This document shows positions 35,912-45,405 of a stretch of 64,000 bases of DNA, one piece after another. The stretch covers positions 62,001-126,000 of the forward strand of contig JAJZJS010000002.1 in NCBI GenBank assembly GCA_021810025.1, read 5' to 3'. The notes beneath the pieces are model-generated. The model searched no databases. It had not been told where the DNA came from and worked only from the letters and a program-made list of their open reading frames with translations. The stretch comes from a bacterium. GTDB taxonomy: Bacteria > Patescibacteriota > Saccharimonadia > Saccharimonadales > UBA4665. How positions within the stretch are numbered: the stretch's first letter is position 1; every line of letters starts with the position of its first letter. The position numbers and the translations under genes were made by a program.

Positions 35912-37615
35912 TTATTGGCTAAGCTTAACTGATTTTCTCATAGTTCGAATTAAAGCGTTATTAACTCTTGAAAATGACCTGAGACCACCTTTATAAACAA
36001 TATACCGATTTCTCCAAACCGGTTCATATTTCTTCTTGAAACGGTAAAGACCACGAAACGAGTAAAAACGATCTCCATAATCATATGCAAGCTTAATAAT
36101 AACGTCTACAATCGACTTAGGCTCTTGACTGTTTTGATCATCTTCAAAACCAGCTAACGGACATAATCCTAAATTAAGATATTTAAAGCCCTTATGTTTA
36201 AGTTCATTAATGACATTAATCAACAAATAGTCATTAACGTTCGATAGAGAATTATGGTCATAACGTAGTAAATCATAAGTTGCCTCAGATTGATCAAAAT
36301 TTGCAGGAATAAGATTTAAAAAAGCCGTAATTTTATTTTGGGCATTGCGAACAACCATAATCTGACAATTATTGATATACTCTGGGTCAAAATAACCCAT
36401 AGCAAATCCCCTTTCAGCATGCCCTCCCGTTCGAAGCCAATTATCTGAAATATTTTTTAAGCTCATAATAAAATTACGGTCATAGGGTGGATTTAATAAT
36501 TCGTAAGAATAATTGTTAGCCCTAAAACGATTAAGTATATTTTTAAAATACTTATTATGGACTGTTCGGCCAATAAAAACGTCAATGTCTAGAACGGCTT
36601 CTTGTCCAATCTTCTGTAAATTATATCCTTCCGATTCGTATAATTTATGGTTTCGATACTCGGTATGAATAAAGGCCATTTTCCAATCATTACTAAAGCA
36701 GATTCCGTCGAATTCTTGAATTAGATTTTTAAACCTAGTTTTATCTCCCGTTGGATCTCCTAGTATAAGTGCTTGTCCCGATTCGACACGATAAGCTAGG
36801 GCACTCCTAAAACTGGAGTCAAAGAAATAGTTTTTATCTTTAGGCCAAAGTTTAAAATAATCTTCACTTCTAGAATCAGTATCAGCTTGAAGCAAATTTT
36901 TGAACCTTAACCAGTCATGATCATAATTATAATAATGACTCTTAATGGGTTGGAAGAATGACAAAATTATATATCCTAATCCAAAAATAGTTACGATTGA
37001 AAGTGAATTTTGAAATAAATGTCCGCGAGGGGAATATGCGGTCAATAAATTAGTCGTTAAACCAAGTTGGTCGACCGTATGGTAAAGCGCCTGCCAAACA
37101 CTTAAATGTTGATGAAAGTCATGTTTGCCTAAAAAATAAAAGCCAGTTGTTCCATAAACTAATAAAATTAATATCACAATTAATGAAATCTTTAGGCTAG
37201 TTACGACAGTCTGATAGTCACTCTTAACAACAAATTGACGGTAACTAATTAACAGCAATATCAGGACTATGATTGGTAAAACAAAATAGCGTGCTATTAC
37301 TTTATAAACAACGTGATGAACAATATTTATGTCTTGGAGGTTATCTAAATTAGAGCCAAAATAAAAAGAATAGACTAGGATCGTTGCAAACCAAGCGTTT
37401 CTTTTTCTTTTTTCTAGTAGAGCGCTTAAATAAATTAAAGATAAGCCTGCGACCAAAGATATATCAACCGTTAAATAATTAACTCTTAAGACATGCCTGA
37501 TAACTATTTGATGGAATAAAGTCTGAATAATTATTGTTAAGCCATTCAGTAAAACGATTAAAGCCAATAGTCTAGGACTGAATTTTTGGAACCAATTTCT
37601 TGTTTTTGTAAGCAT
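35912..37615 (-). CDS. MprF-like aminoacyl-phosphatidylglycerol synthase (DUF2156), no flippase part
   Basis: 567 residues. Six to seven membrane segments in residues ~10-240 (for example PIIVLILLLISYRQF and SLIVILILLVYGTTGFYFL), then a cytosolic GNAT-like DUF2156 domain: FFDSSFRSALAYRVESGQALILGDP, split as SALAYRVESGQALI and GDPTGDKTRF, and NLGLCPLAGFEDD. MprF C-terminal domains move an amino acid from aminoacyl-tRNA to a lipid. The flippase half is absent, but a separate flippase-like gene lies at 61639. The amino acid and lipid are unknown. Confidence 0.88.
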   Translation of the reverse strand: MLTKTRNWFQKFSPRLLALIVLLNGLTIIIQTLFHQIVIRHVLRVNYLTVDISLVAGLSLIYLSALLEKRKRNAWFATILVYSFYFGSNLDNLQDINIVHHVVYKVIARYFVLPIIVLILLLISYRQFVVKSDYQTVVTSLKISLIVILILLVYGTTGFYFLGKHDFHQHLSVWQALYHTVDQLGLTTNLLTAYSPRGHLFQNSLSIVTIFGLGYIILSFFQPIKSHYYNYDHDWLRFKNLLQADTDSRSEDYFKLWPKDKNYFFDSSFRSALAYRVESGQALILGDPTGDKTRFKNLIQEFDGICFSNDWKMAFIHTEYRNHKLYESEGYNLQKIGQEAVLDIDVFIGRTVHNKYFKNILNRFRANNYSYELLNPPYDRNFIMSLKNISDNWLRTGGHAERGFAMGYFDPEYINNCQIMVVRNAQNKITAFLNLIPANFDQSEATYDLLRYDHNSLSNVNDYLLINVINELKHKGFKYLNLGLCPLAGFEDDQNSQEPKSIVDVIIKLAYDYGDRFYSFRGLYRFKKKYEPVWRNRYIVYKGGLRSFSRVNNALIRTMRKSVKLSQ

Positions 37616-37735
37616 AATTTATAAATCTTTACCTAACATGATAGCCTTAATGTGCGTTTAATCCAACATTATTAAAGCTTATGCTTGCTTATTACATCAT
37701 GTATTGATTACAATTGCTATAAAGAAGGAGGTTCC

Positions 37736-38458
37736 TTGGGGGTTTTAAGTAACAAGCAAATTTTAGGTGAGATTGAGAATGGTCATATCATTTGTCATCC
37801 ATTTGACCCAATTAATGTCTCTCAAGCTAGTCTCGACGTTACTCTAGGGAATTATTATTATCGAATCGAAAAAATGAACAGTCGTACGGTCTATAATCCA
37901 TTTGATCGAGAAGATGTTGAACGATATTTTGATGGCCCCTATAAAGCCATTATGCATCAAGAATGGGCAAGAATTAATCGTCATAATTTACTGCAAAATA
38001 TACCTCCAGATCATCCCGTAATAGCTTTAAGCCCTGGGGAACGAATACTGGCTCACACTCACGAATTCGTCGGAATCCTGCCCCCCGGAGCATGTGAATT
38101 AAAATCTCGCTCGAGCTGGGGAAGAAATGGTATAGCCGTTTGTTTTGATGCAGGATGGATTGATCCAGGATATATTAATCGTATCACTCTTGAAATTTAT
38201 AATTTAAATGAGAGAGAGACTATTTTACTTCCCGTCGGAGAAAGAATAGCTCAAGCTATTTTTCACGAAACAGGTGAAGTTGAAGGAAGTTACGGATCAG
38301 GTCGCAATAATGGTTTTAGTGGTAAATACCAGGACGGCATTAATCTTGAAGAATTGATACGAATTTGGTCTCCTGATTCTATGATTCCTAAAGCCTTTCA
38401 GGATAATCGTCAACTTCCTCAAGCAATAGATGGATTGCTCTATGATGAATCGAGGTAA
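37736..38458 (+). CDS. dcd: dCTP deaminase-family protein
   Basis: 240 residues from TTG 37736 (MGVLSNKQILGEI), chosen because AGAAGGAGG (37723-37731) lies 4 nt upstream; an earlier in-frame TTG at 37685 has no Shine-Dalgarno and falls on a promoter-like TTGCTT..TACAAT. The trimeric dUTPase/Dcd fold shows ELKSRSSWGRNGIAV, DAGWIDPGYINRITLEIYN (catalytic Glu in TLE) and SGRNNGFSGKYQ. It is ~50 residues longer than E. coli Dcd. It deaminates dCTP to dUTP, or to dUMP in bifunctional members. Overlaps the Tmk-ThyX gene by 17 nt. Confidence 0.88.
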   Translation: MGVLSNKQILGEIENGHIICHPFDPINVSQASLDVTLGNYYYRIEKMNSRTVYNPFDREDVERYFDGPYKAIMHQEWARINRHNLLQNIPPDHPVIALSPGERILAHTHEFVGILPPGACELKSRSSWGRNGIAVCFDAGWIDPGYINRITLEIYNLNERETILLPVGERIAQAIFHETGEVEGSYGSGRNNGFSGKYQDGINLEELIRIWSPDSMIPKAFQDNRQLPQAIDGLLYDESR

Positions 38459-40781
38459 ATATATCGTAATTGAGGGACCTGAGGGAGTTGGAAAGACTAC
38501 TCAGGTAAATGAACTTTATCGCCGTCTTAAATTAGCTAAACTTCCAGTTAAAATCTTCCGCGAACCAGCCACTCTCGATGACTTGACAGCCAGAGCAATC
38601 CGTCATATTACTCAAGACATTCAATTTCCCGTTAATGCTAAAACTGAAGTGTTGCTATATAATGCAGCACGATCTCAAACCCTCAAGATAATTGAGAAAA
38701 ATTTAAATCACGGGATTAGCTGTATTGTCGATCGTAACTATCTATCTACTTTAGCGATCCAGTACTATGGACGAGCTACTATTAAAGACTATCAAGCCAT
38801 CAATAAAATTATTGAGTTTACTGTGGACGGAATTGAACCAGATCTCTGCGTAGTGCTTGATGCACCAGTGAAGATTTTAAGACAACGGATGATAAACCGA
38901 AATGGAGGAGATCGCTTTGATAATCTCGATGAGGCCTTTCTAGAAAGAGTCCGGGCTGGTTATTTATGGGAAGCACAGCAACGTAATTTACCAGTAATAT
39001 TTTGTCACCAACCAGTCGAAACAGTCTCAAAACAAATATGGGATTTAACTGCTCAAACTCTAGCTAATCGTAAGGATAGTTCAGCTGCACTTAGAACTTC
39101 CGAACCAATGGCTGTTAAATCGATACTTGAAAATAGCAACTATCCGACTAAATTAAATAAAATACAGGGCGAGAATAAACTACTGACTAAATCTTCAGAG
39201 GGTCATTACGAGATTACAAAGGATGGTTATGAGTATCTTCAAAAATCGATAACTAATACGACTGGGCAAATTTATGCCTTTTATGATTACCTAAGTCCGA
39301 TTACAATTGCGGCAGCAATGGCCCGCCTTAGCCGACGTGGTGATGATTTAAGAATTACTCTCTTGGATGAATTTGGTAATAGCGAAGAAAATCGAGATCA
39401 AAAGCTGCTTCAAAGAGTAATAACAGCTTATGGCGATGATTCCGTTCAACAACTAAGTGGACTTCATTTTGTAATAGAAAGTGCGTCGAATTTACTGACC
39501 AAAAAATTAGAATGGGGTCGACTAGCCGCCTATTTGGAACAATCGACTAGATATATATATTATGACCAAAAGGATAAAAACGGTCAGTTTAAATATTATA
39601 TTCCTCTTAACTTAAAACCAGCTATCCGTAAGCAGTATGTTAAAATTATGGATCAAATTTTTGTGCTTTATAGTGAAATGGTAGCTTCTTTAACGAAACA
39701 CTTTACTCAACAATCAAAAGTCGAAGCCAAAGACAGAGATGGAGCCTTTCGATCTGCCATTAAAGCTCAGGCTTGTGATATAGCTCGTCTCGTGCTTCCG
39801 GTCGCGACGAAGTCAACGGTTGGGATCTATGCTTCTGGACAAGCTCTAGAAAGTTTAATTCACCATCTAAAAAGTGACGAATTAAAGGAAGCCGAATTAA
39901 CAGGTGAAGCTATCCTGATCGAGGCGCGAAAAGTAATACCCACTTTTCTGGAAAGAGCAGATAAACCAGATCGTGGTGGAGCATTTGAAGCCTATCGAGC
40001 TACCACCAACACCAAGATGCAAAAATTAGCTCATAAATATCTTGATAAAACCTACTTAAAGAAAGATAACGTAGAATTAAATCTAACGGATTATTATCCC
40101 CGCAATGAACTCGATTTAATTCCTGATATGCTTTACTCTAGTAGTACACAAAGCTTGGAAGATATTAGAGAGCAAGTTAAATCCTTAAGCTATGAACAAA
40201 AAACCGAAATATTCAAAAGCTATGTTGGAGAAAGATTAAATCGACGGCAGAGACCAGGAAGAGCCCTTGAGAAAGCTCATTATTCTTGGGATATAATCTG
40301 CGATTATGGCATATTTCGAGATCTTCAAAGACACCGAATGGTCGATGATTTAGAATGGCAAGATTTAACACCGCGCTTTGGATATGAAATTCCTCCTGCC
40401 ATTGAGGATGCCGATTTAAGTGAACAATTTGAGAAATGTTTTGATCTAAGCCTAACTCTGTATAGTTTACTTCAAAAAAATAAGTATCCAAAAGAAGCTC
40501 AGTATGCGACACTCCTCGGACATAAAATGCGATGGAAAGTAACCTATAACGCCCGTGAAGCAATGCACATTCACGAACTAAGAACTAGTCCTCAAGGACA
40601 TCCTGGCTATCGTAAACTAGTTTCGAAAATGCATTCAAAACTAAGTGAGATCCACCCATTATTGGCGGAATCAATGAAATTTGTAAACCAAGGAGAAGAC
40701 CCAGAGTTAAGTCGTCTTGCCGCCGAACGTTACACTCAATTTAAATTAAAACAATTAAAAGAAGATCGTAAAAAAAATTAA
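38442..40781 (+). CDS. Thymidylate kinase fused to two ThyX-like domains
   Basis: 779 residues from ATG 38442 (ATG 38445 is also possible). Residues ~1-210 are thymidylate kinase: P-loop GPEGVGKTTQ, DRNYLSTLAIQYYGR and LID RQRMINRNGGDRFDN. Two ThyX (FAD-dependent thymidylate synthase) copies follow. Copy A (~235-480) has LAAYLEQSTRY and ARLVLPVATKS; copy B (~520-775) has LQRHRMVDDLEW (~628) and AMHIHELRTSPQGHPGYR. The canonical RHRxxSxNEQSxRY is thus divided: A keeps EQSxRY but not RH, B keeps RHR but not the Ser/EQS part. With dcd upstream it could run dUMP to dTMP to dTDP in one chain; activity is inference. Confidence 0.9.
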   Translation: MMNRGKYIVIEGPEGVGKTTQVNELYRRLKLAKLPVKIFREPATLDDLTARAIRHITQDIQFPVNAKTEVLLYNAARSQTLKIIEKNLNHGISCIVDRNYLSTLAIQYYGRATIKDYQAINKIIEFTVDGIEPDLCVVLDAPVKILRQRMINRNGGDRFDNLDEAFLERVRAGYLWEAQQRNLPVIFCHQPVETVSKQIWDLTAQTLANRKDSSAALRTSEPMAVKSILENSNYPTKLNKIQGENKLLTKSSEGHYEITKDGYEYLQKSITNTTGQIYAFYDYLSPITIAAAMARLSRRGDDLRITLLDEFGNSEENRDQKLLQRVITAYGDDSVQQLSGLHFVIESASNLLTKKLEWGRLAAYLEQSTRYIYYDQKDKNGQFKYYIPLNLKPAIRKQYVKIMDQIFVLYSEMVASLTKHFTQQSKVEAKDRDGAFRSAIKAQACDIARLVLPVATKSTVGIYASGQALESLIHHLKSDELKEAELTGEAILIEARKVIPTFLERADKPDRGGAFEAYRATTNTKMQKLAHKYLDKTYLKKDNVELNLTDYYPRNELDLIPDMLYSSSTQSLEDIREQVKSLSYEQKTEIFKSYVGERLNRRQRPGRALEKAHYSWDIICDYGIFRDLQRHRMVDDLEWQDLTPRFGYEIPPAIEDADLSEQFEKCFDLSLTLYSLLQKNKYPKEAQYATLLGHKMRWKVTYNAREAMHIHELRTSPQGHPGYRKLVSKMHSKLSEIHPLLAESMKFVNQGEDPELSRLAAERYTQFKLKQLKEDRKKN

Positions 40782-40799
40782 GTTGATCTAAGAGCCATA

Positions 40800-40870
40800 A
40801 TCTGATAAGATAGGCTTCAAGTTGCCAAAGACAGCGACGGGTAATCCTTAATAATGTCGCCAAGGTTATT
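40800..40870 (+). promoter_or_regulatory. L10-type ribosomal protein leader
   Basis: AGACAG (40829-40834) overlaps GCGAC (40834-40838), which pairs with GTCGC (40856-40860); CCAAGGTTA follows. This reproduces the order of the known bacterial L10 leader (GACAG, stem, CTGCCGAGGT-like 3' side) that binds L10(L12)4 to control rplJ-rplL. An upstream arm AGCC/GGCT (about 40793-40816) may close the structure. It lies 87 nt before rplJ. Confidence 0.6.
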
Positions 40871-40956
40871 CATAACTCTATATAATTTTAATTAGGCAGC
40901 CCCAAGAAACTAGGTCGAGGTTTGTTGTTGATAATAAGCACAAGAAGGAAATAGTA

Positions 40957-41487
40957 ATGGCCCTAAGTAAAGATAAGAAAAAAATCGTTATAGAAGAAGT
41001 CAGCGCTTTAATTTTAAACTCAAAATTAACGGTTGCAGCTAATTATAGCGGAACAACTGTTGCTAATCTTCAAGCCCTACGAAGAGAAGCAAGACTAAAT
41101 GGAACTACTATTAAAGTTATTAAGAATAGATTATTCATTAAGGCTTTAAAAGATAACGAGAAATTCAAAAATCTAGATTTGTCGGCTCTCAATGGAATGA
41201 TCTTATATGCCTTCAACTCTGAGGATGAAGTAGGATCGGCTCAAGATTTAGCAAAGTTTGCAAAATCTAACCCAAATCTTAAATTTGTAATAGGAATTAA
41301 TGACAAAGCTGAGATAATTAACGCCGAAGACCTAAACTCCTTGGCTAGTCTTCCATCCAAGAACCAACTTCGAGCAATCTTAGTCGGCACCATAAAAGCT
41401 CCTCTCAGTGATTTTGTGAGAGTTTTAAATGCCAACCTCAGCAGTTTTATTAATGTATTAAATGCTCGTAAAGAGCAACTAAATTAA
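40957..41487 (+). CDS. rplJ: 50S ribosomal protein L10
   Basis: 176 residues. [41 protein letters not shown] and the C-terminal helix that binds L7/L12 ([19 protein letters not shown]) identify L10. Preceded by AAGAAGGA and the L10-type leader; rplL follows after 10 nt. Confidence 0.95.
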   Translation: MALSKDKKKIVIEEVSALILNSKLTVAANYSGTTVANLQALRREARLNGTTIKVIKNRLFIKALKDNEKFKNLDLSALNGMILYAFNSEDEVGSAQDLAKFAKSNPNLKFVIGINDKAEIINAEDLNSLASLPSKNQLRAILVGTIKAPLSDFVRVLNANLSSFINVLNARKEQLN

Positions 41488-41497
41488 GGAGAAAATA

Positions 41498-41899
41498 ATG
41501 AGTGATAAAGTAGAAATCCCTAAAGAATTTGAAACAATTGTTAAAGAATTAGACAAATTAAGTGCATTAGAAATCAGCAAGTTTGTCCACTTTCTAGAAG
41601 AATACTGGGATGTAAGTGCAGCTGCCCCAGTCGCCGTTGCAGCTGCCCCAGTCGGAGGAGCTGAAGGCGGAGCTGGTGCTGAAGAGAAATCAGAATTTGA
41701 CGTTACCTTAAAAGATGCAGGATCTCAAAAAGTAGCCGTAATTAAAGCCGTCAAAGAAATTACTAACCTAGGTCTAGGTGAAGCTAAAGCTTTAGTTGAC
41801 GGTGCTCCCAAAATTATCTTAGAAAAAGCCAAGAAAGAAGATGCCGAAAACGCTAAAAAACTATTAGAAGATGCTGGCGCATCTGTTGAGTTAGCTTAA
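41498..41899 (+). CDS. rplL: 50S ribosomal protein L7/L12
   Basis: 133 residues: N-terminal dimerisation/L10-binding region, an Ala/Gly/Pro-rich hinge ([20 protein letters not shown]) and the C-terminal factor-binding domain [40 protein letters not shown]. It recruits EF-Tu and EF-G. Confidence 0.97.
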   Translation: MSDKVEIPKEFETIVKELDKLSALEISKFVHFLEEYWDVSAAAPVAVAAAPVGGAEGGAGAEEKSEFDVTLKDAGSQKVAVIKAVKEITNLGLGEAKALVDGAPKIILEKAKKEDAENAKKLLEDAGASVELA

Positions 41900-42026
41900 T
41901 TTTAATAGCTTTTATCCACAGATTAATGATATTATTTTGACGTATTTAGATAATCATGATACGGTTGAATAGCATAGTCAATTAAAATAGAAGATAGAGA
42001 AGATAGAGATAAAAGCAAAGGACAAA

Positions 42027-42542
42027 ATGTCAGAAGTACCTGAAAAACAAATTAAAAGGCTTCGAGCCCTTCTACGTGAAGCTGAAACAAATTTAGCTGC
42101 AGCCAATGAATTACTTGTTAGCCTAGTAGGTGACGATGAACATATCACTGCTATCACCAACACTAATGAACCCTTGGGAAAAATTATTGAAGGAGTTTTT
42201 GATGGCCAGAATATGGTCGGAAGCGATGGTAAAACCTATCCAGTTCCTGCCAACTACGCCAGTAAATCTAAACTGGTTCAGGGCGACATCTTAAAACTAA
42301 CAATAACGGATGATGGATCATTTTTGTATAAGCAAATTGGTCCAATTCCACGTCGTCAAGTAGTCGGAAAGTTAATATTAGAGAACGGACATTATTTTGT
42401 CGATGTTAACGGTAAACGATATCGCATTTTATTAGCTAGTGTTACCTATTTTAAGGCTAAACCAGGAGACCAAGTAAGCGTAAACTTGCCTGAAGAAGGT
42501 GGCGACAATGTTGAGTGGGCAGCCCTCGAAGCAGCTCTCTAA
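42027..42542 (+). CDS. Unrecognised protein, coiled-coil N-terminus plus two beta-rich OB-like segments
   Basis: 171 residues, family not recognised. Residues ~5-35 form a heptad-like helix (IKRLRALLREAETNLAAANELL). Two similar beta-rich stretches follow: IIEGVFDGQNMVGSDGKTYPV..LVQGDILKLTI (~55-98) and VVGKLILENGHYFVDVNGKRYRI..AKPGDQVSVNL (~113-160). Each has a Gly turn, a KxY strand and a GD-(I/Q)-x-(K/V)-L/V strand, so they may be an internal duplication of an OB/SH3-like barrel. It sits between rplL and dnaX with its own start. No membrane segment. Possibly a nucleic-acid- or ribosome-associated protein; this is inference. Confidence 0.75.
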   Translation: MSEVPEKQIKRLRALLREAETNLAAANELLVSLVGDDEHITAITNTNEPLGKIIEGVFDGQNMVGSDGKTYPVPANYASKSKLVQGDILKLTITDDGSFLYKQIGPIPRRQVVGKLILENGHYFVDVNGKRYRILLASVTYFKAKPGDQVSVNLPEEGGDNVEWAALEAAL

Positions 42543-42573
42543 ATCTAGCTAAGACAGAACAATCTCTATTTGC

Positions 42574-42579
42574 TATACT
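42574..42579 (+). promoter_or_regulatory. Extended -10 box (TGCTATACT) for dnaX, leaderless type
   Basis: TG-C-TATACT ends 6 nt before the dnaX ATG; a transcript starting 7 nt downstream would begin at the start codon. Confidence 0.55.
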
Positions 42580-42585
42580 ATTTGC

Positions 42586-43989
42586 ATGAGACAAGTACTG
42601 TATCGCAAATATCGTTCTATGAGTTTGTCTGAAATTGTTGGTCAAGAGCACATAACTTCAACTTTATCGAAGGCAATTCAAAGTAACCGCATTAGTCACG
42701 CCTATCTATTTACTGGTCCTAGAGGGGTAGGTAAAACTTCAATTGCTCGAATTTTAGCTCATGAAATTAATAATTTTACCTATAGTCCCAAGTACAATTA
42801 TGTAGACATTATCGAAATTGATGCAGCGAGTAATCGACGCATCGACGAGATCAGGGACTTAAGAGATAATGCCCATATTCTTCCTGCTCTTGGGAAATAT
42901 AAAGTTTACATAATAGATGAAGTACATATGTTAACTAAAGAAGCCTTCAATGCACTTCTCAAAACTCTTGAAGAACCACCTGAACATGTTATTTTTATTT
43001 TAGCCACAACTGACATTAACAAAATACCAGATACCATCATTAGTCGAACTCAACGCTTCAGCTTTCGAGAAATACCCCAGCAGAAACTAGTCGATCAACT
43101 CCACAAAATTGCTAAACTCGAAAAGATCGAAATTTCAGATAAAGCCCTCCAATTAATTGCGAAACATGGAGAAGGAAGTTTTCGTGACAGCATCAGTTTT
43201 CTTGATCAACTAAGCTCTTACTCTGATCAAATCAAAGAACAGGATGTCTTAGATTTATTAGGCCTTCCCTCAGAAGATAAAATAAGTCATTTAATTCAAT
43301 TAATAGAGAATAGTGAGACTAACGCTAAAATCCTTATTGATTATCTTGATGAGTTATATCAGTCTGGTTATGAAGCTCCTATAATTGCCCACGAACTAAT
43401 GGTTCAAATACGAAATAATTTTATCCAGATAGATAATATTTCTCCGAGCAAACATAATAATTTGATACAGCTTTTAGATAATTTATTGAACGTTGAGGCC
43501 TCATTAAGTCCAAAAGATTATTTGACCTTAATACTTCTCAAACAACTTGATTCCCTTAACCAAGATCATGCCAATAATCCTTCCAGCACTATCAACAAAT
43601 CCGCGAAAGTAGAAACAAATAAGAATGCTATTATTCAACAAAAAGTTGAGCATATCGAGATCACTGATAATCAAATTTGGCAAAAGCTTCTAGACAAGCT
43701 AAAGACAAATAATAATACGCTTTATGGAATCATTAAAATGGCGCATCCCTCATTTGAAAGTAATTATAAACTTATCCTAAAATTTAATTTCGCCTTTCAC
43801 CAAAAAAGAGTTAATGAAAGTAAGAATAAAGAGATTTTGCATAAGATTCTTAATCAGATAACAAACCAGGACTACAGGATTCAGTGCGAATTAGATACAT
43901 CGCTCATGACACCTACTCAACCCCTAGACAAAGATTTATCCGAGATAAAAACTATATTTGGCGCAGCTACACCGATTGAAATTGACTAA
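42586..43989 (+). CDS. dnaX: DNA polymerase III subunit tau/gamma (DnaX), no zinc module
   Basis: 467 residues. Walker A GPRGVGKTS (44-52), Walker B DEVHML, LLKTLEEPPEHVIFILATT and the SRT motif ISRTQRFSF are the DnaX core, the motor of the clamp loader. The four-cysteine zinc module normally just after Walker A is missing: the interval reads ARILAHEINNFTYSPKYNY. After residue ~330 is a variable tail. Start is leaderless from the -10 at 42574. It would work with the delta'-like protein at 22258 and DnaB next door. Confidence 0.94.
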   Translation: MRQVLYRKYRSMSLSEIVGQEHITSTLSKAIQSNRISHAYLFTGPRGVGKTSIARILAHEINNFTYSPKYNYVDIIEIDAASNRRIDEIRDLRDNAHILPALGKYKVYIIDEVHMLTKEAFNALLKTLEEPPEHVIFILATTDINKIPDTIISRTQRFSFREIPQQKLVDQLHKIAKLEKIEISDKALQLIAKHGEGSFRDSISFLDQLSSYSDQIKEQDVLDLLGLPSEDKISHLIQLIENSETNAKILIDYLDELYQSGYEAPIIAHELMVQIRNNFIQIDNISPSKHNNLIQLLDNLLNVEASLSPKDYLTLILLKQLDSLNQDHANNPSSTINKSAKVETNKNAIIQQKVEHIEITDNQIWQKLLDKLKTNNNTLYGIIKMAHPSFESNYKLILKFNFAFHQKRVNESKNKEILHKILNQITNQDYRIQCELDTSLMTPTQPLDKDLSEIKTIFGAATPIEID

Positions 43990-44009
43990 CCAAAAATGAT
44001 TAAAAAGAT

Positions 44010-44020
44010 TATAATATAAT
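44010..44020 (+). promoter_or_regulatory. Double -10 box for dnaB
   Basis: TATAATATAAT gives overlapping TATAAT hexamers (44010-44015, 44015-44020) 5-10 nt before the dnaB ATG. No Shine-Dalgarno. Confidence 0.5.
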
Positions 44021-44025
44021 AACTT

Positions 44026-45405
44026 ATGGATAACTCAAAAGCAGCCCTAGCCAAGGACCTAAAGTCGGTACCTCAGAACTTTGAAGCTGAAGCAAGTCTT
44101 TTAGGAGCAATTTTAATCGATAGTGATGCCATTGTTAAAATAGCCGATGTTATTCGTGTTGATGACTTTATTGATAAGGCTCATCAATATATCTTTGAAG
44201 CAATACTTGACCTCTATCAGGACCATCAGGCAATAGATGTCTTAACAATTAGCGATAGATTAAAATCGAATGGAAATCTTGACCTAATAGGAGGGTCTTC
44301 TTACTTAACGGAATTAACCAACTATGTCCCAACCGCATCTCACATTGAACAATATGCCGACATTGTAGCTCAAAAGGCATTGCGAAGACGGTTAATCAAG
44401 ACGGCAGCTGAAATTAGTGATTTATCAAAAGATGAGTCTAAAAAGATTAGAGACTTAATCGAAGAAGCCGAAACTAAACTTTTTACAGCTTCTCAACAAC
44501 ATATTAAACAAAATATTGTGAGCCTAGAAACAATCTTAGCCGAGAGCTTTGATCGACTTGATGACCTCCACAAAGATAAAAATAAAATAAGAGGAATTGC
44601 TACAGGGTTTAAAGATCTCGATAATGTATTGGCTGGTTTTCAAAAATCAGATTTAATAATATTAGCCGCCCGTCCCTCAATGGGTAAAACTGCTTTGGCT
44701 TTGAATTTTGCTCATAATATTGCTACTAAAGCTAATCAACCGGTTTTAATTTTTAGTCTAGAAATGGGCAAAGAACAACTAGTGGATAGACTCCTGTCAA
44801 TGGAGTCGGGTGTTGATGCTTGGGCTCTTCGAACCGGTAATTTAACCGATACTGATTTTGAAAAAATCGGGTCAGCTATGGGAACATTGAGCGAAGCCCC
44901 CATGTACATTGATGATACTCCTAGTATTACGGTTAGTGATCTTCGGACCAAAGCTCGTCGAGAAGCCCATAAGCATGATTTAGGATTAATTATCATTGAT
45001 TATTTACAGCTCATGTCAGGCGCTAATCGTTATGGCGCTGATGGAAATAGGGTTCAAGAAATTAGCGAGATATCAAGAGGATTAAAGGGGATCGCTCGAG
45101 AATTAAATATACCAGTTTTAGCCTTAAGTCAATTAAGTAGATCGGTTGAAAGTCGAAGTCCTCAAATTCCTCAACTGGCCGATTTAAGAGAATCTGGATC
45201 AATTGAACAAGATGCCGACGTTGTAGCCTTTATTTATCGCGAAGATTATTATAATCCTGAGACTGACCGCAAGAAAATTACTGATTTATTTATCAAAAAA
45301 CATCGTAATGGACCAACTGGAGGCGTTGAACTCTATTTTGATAGCGAGAAACAACGCTTTCGATCGATCGATAATAAACATTATGCCAAAATCAATCAAG
45401 AATAA
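44026..45405 (+). CDS. dnaB: Replicative DNA helicase DnaB
   Basis: 459 residues. N-terminal DnaB domain (VPQNFEAEASLLGAILIDSDA) and a RecA-like ATPase with Walker A ARPSMGKTALA, SLEMGKEQLVDRLL, Walker B LGLIIIDYLQLM and LSQLSRSVESR, LRESGSIEQDADVVAFIYR. It unwinds DNA ahead of the replisome. Its end overlaps the membrane glycosyltransferase start by 23 nt. Confidence 0.97.
   Translation: MDNSKAALAKDLKSVPQNFEAEASLLGAILIDSDAIVKIADVIRVDDFIDKAHQYIFEAILDLYQDHQAIDVLTISDRLKSNGNLDLIGGSSYLTELTNYVPTASHIEQYADIVAQKALRRRLIKTAAEISDLSKDESKKIRDLIEEAETKLFTASQQHIKQNIVSLETILAESFDRLDDLHKDKNKIRGIATGFKDLDNVLAGFQKSDLIILAARPSMGKTALALNFAHNIATKANQPVLIFSLEMGKEQLVDRLLSMESGVDAWALRTGNLTDTDFEKIGSAMGTLSEAPMYIDDTPSITVSDLRTKARREAHKHDLGLIIIDYLQLMSGANRYGADGNRVQEISEISRGLKGIARELNIPVLALSQLSRSVESRSPQIPQLADLRESGSIEQDADVVAFIYREDYYNPETDRKKITDLFIKKHRNGPTGGVELYFDSEKQRFRSIDNKHYAKINQE

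Noticed and set aside
40213-40563. 116-residue antisense open frame inside the Tmk-ThyX gene
   Set aside because: It lies opposite well-conserved ThyX sequence and shows no recognisable protein pattern.
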